Assembly (NCBI GenBank): GCA_964560325.1 | Contig: CAZLLV010000319.1 | Coordinates: 1-6,073 of the forward strand | Direction of reading: 5' to 3' | Length of the DNA: 6,073 bases | Origin: CAZLLV01 sp964560325 | Lineage (GTDB): Bacteria; Acidobacteriota; Thermoanaerobaculia; Multivoradales; DATKCC01 | Part shown: positions 1-5,570 of the stretch, piece by piece | How the letters are laid out: each line of letters opens with the position of its first letter | Numbering within the stretch: position 1 is the first letter of the stretch | The notes under the pieces: model-generated | The model's database searches: none | The model's input: the letters and a program-made list of their open reading frames with translations, nothing else | Told to the model about the DNA's origin: nothing | Made by a program: the position numbers and the translations under genes

Positions 1-767
1 ATCGGCGGCAGGTAGAGCACATCGAACCCCATGCCGGCGACGTACGGCAGGTGCTCCTCGAGGTCGGCGAAGGTGCCGTGGCGGTGGCCGGGGCCGGTCG
101 AGCGGGGGAAGGTCTCGTACCAGGTGGAGAAGCGGGCGCGCTCCCGGTCGACCACCACCTCGAGCTCGCGGGCGTAGCGGGTGGCGGACGAGCGGTCGGG
201 GTAGCGTCCGGCGACCGCGGCGGTCTCCGGGTCGAGGGCGAGGGCGACCGCCTTCCGGTCGCCGCCCGCGCTGTCCTCCAGAGTGTCCTCCAAGCTGTCG
301 GCCAGCCCCTTCAGGATCTTCGCGTCCTTCCGCCCGCGCGGCACCCGCTTCGCCGCCGCGCGCAGCAGCTCGGCGCCGATCCGCAGGTCGACCGTCACGT
401 CCTGGCCGGCGGCGAGGCGCTTGTCGAGGTCGCGGCGCCAGGAACCGAAGCGGTCGATCCACGCCTCGATCGTGTACTCGTGGCGTCCGAGCCGGAGCAC
501 CGGAAAGCTCCCGCGCCAGCGATCGTTGCCGAGCGGCGCCATCGGCACCTCGGTCCAGGGCTCCGCGTCCTCGCCCTCGGGGCCCGCCGGCCGATGAAGC
601 AGCATCACCGACAGCGCGTCGTGCCCGTCGGTGAAGGCGTCCGCCTCGACTGTCACGTGCTCGCCCACGACCCGTTTGACCGGAAAGCGGCCGCAGTCGA
701 TCTCCGGCCGCACGCCCTCGATCACCACCCGGCGTCTCAGTCGCTGGTGCATCTCGTCTCTCGTCAC
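1..767 (-). CDS. glgE: GlgE, alpha-1,4-glucan:maltose-1-phosphate maltosyltransferase (N-terminal part, cut by window edge)
   Basis: The enzyme transfers maltosyl units from alpha-maltose-1-phosphate to the non-reducing end of alpha-1,4-glucans in the cytoplasm. It is a GH13 family member. About 255 codons are visible out of the usual 650-700; the rest lies left of position 1. The visible part is the N-terminal GlgE domain. It has the family-typical opening with 'CGRFPVKRVVGE' followed by 'ADAFTDGHD', then 'FGSWRRDLDKRLAAGQD', then 'RFSTWYETFPRSTG' and 'HGTFADLEEHLPYVAGMGF', and it ends in 'DVLYLPP' at the entrance to the catalytic barrel. The catalytic residues lie outside the window. I chose the GTG at 767 because it overlaps the kinase stop as GTGA and has a GAGAGAG purine run about 7 bases upstream. 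The ATG at 752, five codons on, is nearly as good, with its own GAGAG. The gene is third in an operon with gap and the ROK kinase. The family assignment is strong; the start is uncertain by five residues. Confidence 0.93.
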   Translation of the reverse strand, partial: MTRDEMHQRLRRRVVIEGVRPEIDCGRFPVKRVVGEHVTVEADAFTDGHDALSVMLLHRPAGPEGEDAEPWTEVPMAPLGNDRWRGSFPVLRLGRHEYTIEAWIDRFGSWRRDLDKRLAAGQDVTVDLRIGAELLRAAAKRVPRGRKDAKILKGLADSLEDTLEDSAGGDRKAVALALDPETAAVAGRYPDRSSATRYARELEVVVDRERARFSTWYETFPRSTGPGHRHGTFADLEEHLPYVAGMGFDVLYLPP

Positions 768-1699
768 GTCGTCACTCTCTCTCTCCACCACTTCGCGAAT
801 CGCTGGCGGGCCAGGTGCGCCGCGCCGATCACCCCGGCCCCGGCGCCGAGCGCGGGCGGAACGATCTCGAGACCTTCGAGAAAGACCGGGATCGCGTGCG
901 CCCGGACCTCGGCCTTGGCGACCTCGGCGACCCGGGGCAGGCTCTCGATCACCCCGCCGCCCAGGATCACCCGGTGCGGGTTGAGCACGTGGATCGCGCC
1001 CACCAGCCCGGCGCCCAGATAGCGGCCGGTCTCCTCGACGAGCGCCCGCGCCGCCGGCACCGCCGGGTCGAGCGGCACCTCGGCCCCGACCTCCGCCGCC
1101 CGCTCGGCGAGCGCCCAGCCGCCGCAGTAGGCCTCCAGGCAGCCGAGGTTGCCACAGGTGCAGCGCCGTCCGCCGGCCACGATCGTCATGTGGCCGAGCT
1201 CGGAGGCGAAACCGCCCGCGCCCTCGACCAGCCGGCCGCCGACGACCACGCCGCCGCCTACCCCGGTGCCGACGAAAACCACCACCACGTCGTCCACACC
1301 CCGCCCGGCGCCGGCGATCTGCTCGCCGAGGGCGGCGGCGTTCACGTCGTTGGTCACCGCGACCGGCAGGCCGGTGCGCACGGCGAGATCCGGCCCGAGC
1401 GGGAAGTCGTTCCAGCCCGGCAGGTTGGGCGAGGAGCGGATCACGCCGCGCGGAGCGTCGACCTGTCCGGCCACCCCGACGCCGGCGCCGAGGACGCCCT
1501 CCGCGCCCGCCTCGGCCAGCACCTCCCGCGCCGCCGCGGCGACGCGCGCCACCACCGCGTCGGGCCCCTCGCCCGCGTCGGTCGGCAGTCGCCGGAAGGC
1601 GCGCCGGGCGTACTCCCCGTCGCCGCCCACCTCGATCAGCGCCACCTCGATCTTGGTCCCGCCGAGATCGATACCCAGAGTGCGGGGGCTCGCCGTCAC
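764..1699 (-). CDS. ROK-family sugar kinase, probable glucokinase
   Basis: This is a predicted ATP-dependent sugar kinase of 311 residues, the normal length for ROK glucokinases. The ATP-binding phosphate loop is 'GIDLGGTK' at residues 9-16. The catalytic aspartate is D118 in 'NDVNAAALGE'. A second glycine-rich segment, 'GTGVGGGVVVGG', lies at about 154-165. 'ELGH' at 167-170 plus the cysteine motif 'CTCGNLGCLE' at 180-189 give the structural zinc site (H170, C180, C182, C187). The C-terminal nucleotide-binding part contains 'LNPHRVILGGG'. There is no N-terminal helix-turn-helix, so it is a kinase and not a ROK repressor. The GTG start at 1699 forms a GTGA overlap with the gap stop; an open frame runs further upstream but only as a shadow inside gap. 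Glucose is the likeliest substrate given the neighbours, since glucose-6-phosphate feeds both Pgi and OtsA. Mannose, fructose or N-acetylglucosamine cannot be excluded from sequence alone. Confidence 0.93.
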   Translation of the reverse strand: MTASPRTLGIDLGGTKIEVALIEVGGDGEYARRAFRRLPTDAGEGPDAVVARVAAAAREVLAEAGAEGVLGAGVGVAGQVDAPRGVIRSSPNLPGWNDFPLGPDLAVRTGLPVAVTNDVNAAALGEQIAGAGRGVDDVVVVFVGTGVGGGVVVGGRLVEGAGGFASELGHMTIVAGGRRCTCGNLGCLEAYCGGWALAERAAEVGAEVPLDPAVPAARALVEETGRYLGAGLVGAIHVLNPHRVILGGGVIESLPRVAEVAKAEVRAHAIPVFLEGLEIVPPALGAGAGVIGAAHLARQRFAKWWRERVTT

Positions 1700-2706
1700 A
1701 CGCCCCGCTCGGCCATGTAGGCGGCGAAGTCTTTGAGGCGAGCCGAGTAGCCCCACTCGTTGTCGTACCAGGCGAGCACCTTCACCATGCGCCCGGCGCA
1801 CATCGTGTCCTTGGCGCTCACCACCGACGAGTGCGTGTCGCCGATGATGTCGTGCGACACGAGATCCTCGTCGGAGACCCGCAGGATCCCCTGGAGCGGC
1901 GCCTTCGAGGCCGCCTCGCGAAAGGCGGCGTGGACCTCGTCGACCGTCGTCTCGCGCGCGAGCGTCGCCACCGCGTCGGTGATCGAGCCGTCCGGCACCG
2001 GCACGCGCATCGCCATGCCGTCCATCTTGCCCGCGAGCTCCGGGATCACCAGCTCGGTCGCCTTCGCCGCGCCGGTGGTCGTCGGGATGATCGAGATCGC
2101 CGCCGCCCGGCCCCGCCGCCGGTGGCGCACCGGCTTGTCCATCAGCGTCTGGCTGGCGGTGTAGGCGTGCACCGTCGTCATCAGCAGGTTCTCGATGCCG
2201 AAGGTGTCGTTCAGCACCTTGGCGACCGGGGCGAGGCAGTTGGTGGTGCACGACGCCAGCGAGACGATCGTGTGCTTCTCCGGGTCGTAGGTCTCGTGGT
2301 TGACGCCCGGAACGAACGTTCCGTCCGCGTCCTTCGACGGGGCGGAGATGATCACCCGCTCAGCGCCGCCGGCGAGGTGGGACGCGGCCTCCTCGCGGCC
2401 CCGGAAGACGCCGGTCGACTCGATCACCACGTCGGTGCCCTGGTCGCCCCAGGGGATGTTCGACGGGTCCTTCTCGGCGAAGAACGGGATCGTCCGGCCG
2501 CCGACCTCGAGCTGGCCTCCCGGCGCGTTGACCTTCTCCGGGTACCAGCCGTGGACCGAGTCGTACTTCAGCAGGTAGGCCAGGTCGTCGAGGTCGGCCA
2601 GGTCGTTGATCCCGACCACCTCGAACCGGTCGTCCTTGAAGAGCTGCTTGAAGGTGCAGCGGCCGATGCGGCCGAAACCGTTGATTCCCACTCGGATCTT
2701 CGCCAT
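1696..2706 (-). CDS. gap: Type I glyceraldehyde-3-phosphate dehydrogenase
   Basis: This 336-residue enzyme interconverts glyceraldehyde-3-phosphate and 1,3-bisphosphoglycerate in glycolysis and gluconeogenesis. The N-terminal Rossmann motif is 'INGFGRIGR' (residues 8-16). Asp35 in 'GINDLAD' is the usual contact to the NAD ribose and favours NAD over NADP. The active-site cysteine is C153 in 'SCTTNC', with partner H180 in 'TTVHAYT'. Phosphate-site elements 'PTTTGAAKA' and 'MRVPVPDGSITD' are intact, and the C-terminal signature 'WYDNEWGYS' is present. The ATG at 2706 starts the protein exactly where the family starts. An in-frame GTG at 2733 would add nine residues, and the open frame back to 3237 is not protein-like. 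The loop usually reading HKDLRRAR is here 'VRHRRRGR' (193-200), which is unusual. It is the first gene of the leftward operon, facing pgi across the shared intergenic region, and its TGA overlaps the kinase start. Confidence 0.96.
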   Translation of the reverse strand: MAKIRVGINGFGRIGRCTFKQLFKDDRFEVVGINDLADLDDLAYLLKYDSVHGWYPEKVNAPGGQLEVGGRTIPFFAEKDPSNIPWGDQGTDVVIESTGVFRGREEAASHLAGGAERVIISAPSKDADGTFVPGVNHETYDPEKHTIVSLASCTTNCLAPVAKVLNDTFGIENLLMTTVHAYTASQTLMDKPVRHRRRGRAAAISIIPTTTGAAKATELVIPELAGKMDGMAMRVPVPDGSITDAVATLARETTVDEVHAAFREAASKAPLQGILRVSDEDLVSHDIIGDTHSSVVSAKDTMCAGRMVKVLAWYDNEWGYSARLKDFAAYMAERGV

Positions 2707-2941
2707 GTCTTTCGTCGACCTCTCTCTCGTCACGAGCTCACGGGTGTGCGTCGTCGCGACGTACCGATTCTGCCGGCGCCGTGTGGCGGCCGTGTCGCGG
2801 GTGGAGAGAAGGCTGCAAGGACTACGCCGAAAGGGCATGGTCCGCGGCGGCGCCGGAGCGCGTGTTGCATCCTCTCTCCGCCGGTGCGAGTCTGTACCAT
2901 CCATTGAAGGTCCATCCCAGCCAAGAGGAGGAAGCGGAGCG
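2707..2941. promoter_or_regulatory. Divergent intergenic region between the gap and pgi operons
   Basis: This is the only sizeable non-coding stretch in the window, and both operons start from it, so it should hold both promoters. I cannot name a convincing sigma70 pair. TTGCAT (2865-2870) and TACCAT (2895-2900) on the plus strand are 24 bases apart, which is too far. On the minus strand CAGAAT (about 2772-2767) has no good partner. Visible structure includes the perfect 10-base palindrome CGTCGCGACG at 2752-2761 and the 11-base inverted repeat CTCGTcACGAG at 2726-2736, both near the gap start, plus a GA-rich run next to gap that probably aids ribosome binding. The open frames crossing the region show no recognisable protein. 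Confidence 0.55.
2926..2931 (+). promoter_or_regulatory. Ribosome binding site of pgi
   Basis: A perfect AGGAGG lies 10 bases before the GTG at 2942. It fixes that GTG as the pgi start, although the reading frame is open back to 2606 through the control region and into the opposite-strand gap gene. Confidence 0.8.
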
Positions 2942-4687
2942 GTGAGCGACGAAGCGAAGGACCAGGTGACGGTGACGCTCGACCTGCCGTCCGATCTCGG
3001 CCGCGCGGTCGAGGCGCGGCTCGGGCGCTGGAAGGAGGAGCGATTCGCCGAGCGCCTCTGGCGGCGCGACCCGACGCTCTGGGCGCCCGGCGAGCCGGAG
3101 GCGCTGCCGCCGGAGCTCGCCGACCGCCTCGGCTGGCTCGGGCTGCCGGAGCGGGCGGTCGAGGAGGCGCCGGAGCTCGCCGCCTTCGGCGAGGCGGTGC
3201 GGGCCGAGGGCTTCGAGCGGGTGGTGCTGATGGGCATGGGCGGCTCGAGCCTGGCGCCCGAGGTCTTCCAGGCGGTTCTCGGCGGCGGCCCGGGCTACCC
3301 GACCCTGACGCTGCTCGACAGCACCCACCCGGCGGCGGTCGCGGCGGTGCGCGCGGCGATCGCGCCCGAGCGCACCCTCTTCGTGGTCGCGAGCAAGTCG
3401 GGCACGACGGCGGAGACGATGTCGTTCTTCCACTACTTCTGGCGCGAGGTGGAGCGGGCGGTCGAGGCCGGAAGCCCGGGAGAGCCGGGCGACCGCTTCG
3501 TCGCCCTCACCGATCCGGGTACGCCGCTCGCCGAGATGGCCGAGGAGCGCTCCTTCCGGCGCGTCTTTCTGGCACCCCCGGACGTCGGCGGGCGCTACTC
3601 GGCCCTGTCGGTCTTCGGCCTCGTGCCGGCGGCGCTCGTCGGGCTCGACGTGGAGCGGATCGCCCGGGGTGCCAGGGACTTCGGAGAGAGCGCTCTCCGG
3701 CGCCCGCCGAGAGACAACCCCGGCCTGCGGCTGGCGGCGGCGATGGCGGAGGCAGCGCTCGGCGGCGGGCGCGACAAGCTCACCTTCCTCGCCTCGCCGC
3801 CGCTCGCCAGCCTGCCCGACTGGATCGAGCAGCTCGTGGCGGAGAGCACCGGCAAGGAGGGCCGGGGCATCGTGCCGGTGGTCGGCGAGCCGCCGCGCGA
3901 CGTCGACCGGTACGGCGGCGATCGCCTGTTCGTGCGCATGCGCCTGGCTGAGGAGGCGGACGGCTCGGCCGACGGGGTTCTGCGCGAGCTCTCGGCCGCC
4001 GGCCACCCCGTCGTCTCCGTCACCCTCGACGACCGCTGGGCGATCGGCGCCACGATGCTCCTCTGGGAGGTCGCGACCGCGGCGGCCGGCGCGGCGCTGG
4101 CGGTCCAGCCGTTCGACCAGCCCGACGTGGAGCTCGCCAAGGTGCGGGGGCGCGAAGCGCTCGCCGGCGGCGCGGCGGGCGCCGGGAGCGCTGGGAGCGT
4201 GGACGAGGTGTCGAGCGACGACCCGGACGCGCTCCGAGAGGCCCTCGCCCACTGGTGCCGTAGGGCGGGATCGCATCCCGACGAAGAGGCTCCGGGCCGC
4301 TACGTCGCCATCCAGGCCTTCCTCCCGCCCGAAGCCGAGGTCGACCACGCCCTGCGCGCCCTGCGCGTCGTGCTCGGCGACCGCCTGGGCGCCGCCACCA
4401 CCGTCGGCTACGGCCCCCGCTTCCTGCACTCGACCGGACAGCTCCACAAGGGCGGCCCGGACACCGGGCTCTTCCTCCAGCTCGTCGATCCGCCGGGCGA
4501 GGACGACGACCTGCCGATTCCCGCGCCGGAAGGCTCCGGCCACGGCTTCGGCGACCTGGTGCGCGCCCAGGCGATCGGCGATTACCGGGCGCTCGCCGAA
4601 CGGGGCCGCCGGGTGCTGCGTGTACGCCTCGACGGCGACCGGAACAACGCGCTCGGCCACCTGCGGACCGCCGTGGAGGATGTGTAA
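2942..4687 (+). CDS. pgi: Glucose-6-phosphate isomerase, stand-alone version of the transaldolase/Pgi fusion type
   Basis: This 581-residue protein is predicted to interconvert glucose-6-phosphate and fructose-6-phosphate. The first SIS domain contains 'GMGGSSLAP' from residue 98 and the sugar-phosphate loop 'SKSGTT' at 151-156. 'GGRYSALSVFG' around 216-226 carries the conserved arginine (R218). The second half contains 'AESTGKE', with E301 as the presumed catalytic base, and 'FDQPDVELAK', with K400 in the place of the conserved C-terminal lysine. A low-complexity Gly/Ala/Ser linker follows at about 406-420. The tail to 581 contains 'GYGPRFLHSTGQLHKGGP', 'DLPIP' and 'GRRVLRVRL', which I recognise from the C-terminal half of bifunctional transaldolase/phosphoglucose isomerases. 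No transaldolase domain precedes it. The GTG start is set by the AGGAGG before it. It is the first gene of the rightward operon and overlaps otsB by 8 bases; its product is an OtsA substrate. Confidence 0.92.
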   Translation: MSDEAKDQVTVTLDLPSDLGRAVEARLGRWKEERFAERLWRRDPTLWAPGEPEALPPELADRLGWLGLPERAVEEAPELAAFGEAVRAEGFERVVLMGMGGSSLAPEVFQAVLGGGPGYPTLTLLDSTHPAAVAAVRAAIAPERTLFVVASKSGTTAETMSFFHYFWREVERAVEAGSPGEPGDRFVALTDPGTPLAEMAEERSFRRVFLAPPDVGGRYSALSVFGLVPAALVGLDVERIARGARDFGESALRRPPRDNPGLRLAAAMAEAALGGGRDKLTFLASPPLASLPDWIEQLVAESTGKEGRGIVPVVGEPPRDVDRYGGDRLFVRMRLAEEADGSADGVLRELSAAGHPVVSVTLDDRWAIGATMLLWEVATAAAGAALAVQPFDQPDVELAKVRGREALAGGAAGAGSAGSVDEVSSDDPDALREALAHWCRRAGSHPDEEAPGRYVAIQAFLPPEAEVDHALRALRVVLGDRLGAATTVGYGPRFLHSTGQLHKGGPDTGLFLQLVDPPGEDDDLPIPAPEGSGHGFGDLVRAQAIGDYRALAERGRRVLRVRLDGDRNNALGHLRTAVEDV

Positions 4688-5570
4688 CATTTCCAAGCCG
4701 TTGCACGACTTGCCGATCGCACTCGACGACCTGGCGGAGGTGCTGGCCGAGGCCGGTGGCCGGCCGGCGATCTTTCTCGACTACGACGGGACGCTCACGC
4801 CGATCGTGGAGCGTCCCGAGGACGCGGTGCTGGCGGAGGAGACCCGGGAGATCGTGCGCCGGCTCGCCGAGCGCTACCCGGTGATCGTGGTGAGCGGGCG
4901 CGGGCGCGAGGACGTGGCGCGGCTGGTCGGTTTGCCGGAGTTGATCTACGCCGGCAGCCACGGGCTCGACATCCGGGGGCCGGAGGAGGAGGGCGGGAAA
5001 GCGCTCCGCCACGAGCCGGCGCGGGAGGCGGAGCCGGCCATCCGCGCGGTCACCCGGGCGCTCGAAGCGCGACTCTCCGAAGTCCCTGGCACCCAGGTGG
5101 AGCCGAAGCGTTTCAGCGTCGCGATCCACTACCGGCGGGTGCCGGACGACCGTCTGGCCGAGGTCGAGGCGGCGGTCGATGCCGAGCTCGCGGCCCATTC
5201 CAAGCGGAGCCCCGGCCTCCGGAAGGCGCACGGAAAGAAGGTCTACGAGCTGCGCCCCGACCTCGACTGGGACAAGGGGAAGGCGGTGCTCTGGCTGCTC
5301 GAGGCGCTCGACCTCGACCGGCCGGACGTGGTGCCGGTCTACATCGGCGACGACGTGACCGACGAGGACGCCTTCCGGGCGCTCGCCGAACGGGACCGCG
5401 GGCCCGGGCGGCCGGGTGGGATCGGCGTCCTGGTGGCCGAAGAGCCGCGCGCGACCGCCGCCCGCTACCGGCTGCGCGACCCGGAGGCGGTACGCGGCGT
5501 GCTGGAACGACTGGCCCGAGTGCCAGAGACTGAGCGAGAATCCGACGAACGACCTACAGGAGAGCCATGA
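4680..5570 (+). CDS. otsB: Trehalose-6-phosphate phosphatase (HAD superfamily)
   Basis: The protein removes phosphate from trehalose-6-phosphate to give trehalose, the second step of the OtsA-OtsB route. As drawn it has 296 residues. All HAD motifs are present: motif I 'FLDYDGTLTPI', with nucleophile D34 and acid/base D36; motif II 'VVSGR', with S72; the lysine region 'HGKKVYELRP' and 'DWDKGKA' (184-202); and motif IV 'IGDDVTDEDAF' (222-232) for Mg2+ binding. 'GSHGLDIRG' (92-100), 'KRFSVAIHYR' (143-152) and 'KKVYELRP' belong to the cap, which recognises trehalose phosphate. It is soluble, with no signal peptide. The start is uncertain: ATG 4680 is the only in-frame ATG near the domain, but the GGAGG at 4675-4679 abuts it directly. 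TTG at 4701 or 4710 are alternatives that leave motif I intact. It overlaps pgi by 8 bases and otsA by 4 (ATGA). The family assignment is firm. Confidence 0.94.
   Translation: MCNISKPLHDLPIALDDLAEVLAEAGGRPAIFLDYDGTLTPIVERPEDAVLAEETREIVRRLAERYPVIVVSGRGREDVARLVGLPELIYAGSHGLDIRGPEEEGGKALRHEPAREAEPAIRAVTRALEARLSEVPGTQVEPKRFSVAIHYRRVPDDRLAEVEAAVDAELAAHSKRSPGLRKAHGKKVYELRPDLDWDKGKAVLWLLEALDLDRPDVVPVYIGDDVTDEDAFRALAERDRGPGRPGGIGVLVAEEPRATAARYRLRDPEAVRGVLERLARVPETERESDERPTGEP
5558..5564 (+). promoter_or_regulatory. Ribosome binding site of otsA
   Basis: AGGAGAG sits just before the ATG at 5567, inside the last codons of otsB. It supports the ATGA start/stop overlap as the true otsA start and suggests coupled translation of phosphatase and synthase. 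Confidence 0.7.

Noticed and set aside
51..1022. 323-residue open frame on the plus strand
   Set aside because: It is antisense to glgE and the ROK kinase, has low-complexity composition, and has no motif.
815..1720. 301-residue open frame on the plus strand
   Set aside because: It is antisense to the ROK kinase, rich in Arg/His/Asp/Ala/Gly, with no domain; it is a mirror of the kinase codons.
1700..2251. Upstream extension of the ROK kinase frame
   Set aside because: It overlaps gap out of frame. The Rossmann-like kinase start 'GIDLGGTK' follows directly after GTG 1699, where family members begin.
2865..2900. TTGCAT and TACCAT as a -35/-10 promoter pair for pgi
   Set aside because: The spacer is 24 bases, far from the usual 16-18, so I did not call it as a promoter.
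1831..2907. 358-residue open frame on the plus strand
   Set aside because: It is antisense to gap, Arg/Val/Asp-rich with no recognisable fold, and runs into the control region.
2707..3237. Upstream extension of the gap frame
   Set aside because: It crosses the control region and the opposite-strand pgi gene. GAPDH proteins begin a few residues before INGFGRIG, matching ATG 2706.
3669..4679. Upstream extension of the otsB frame through pgi
   Set aside because: It is Arg/Pro/Ser-rich frame-shifted reading of pgi; phosphatase homology begins only after 4680.
2822..4696. 624-residue open frame on the minus strand, antisense to pgi
   Set aside because: It lies opposite the clearly identified pgi, is Arg/His/Gly/Ala-rich with no recognisable domain, and is explained by the scarcity of stops in very GC-rich DNA.
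4020..5231. 403-residue open frame on the minus strand across the pgi-otsB junction
   Set aside because: It is antisense to both genes, extremely Arg/Gly/Pro-rich in one half, with no motif.
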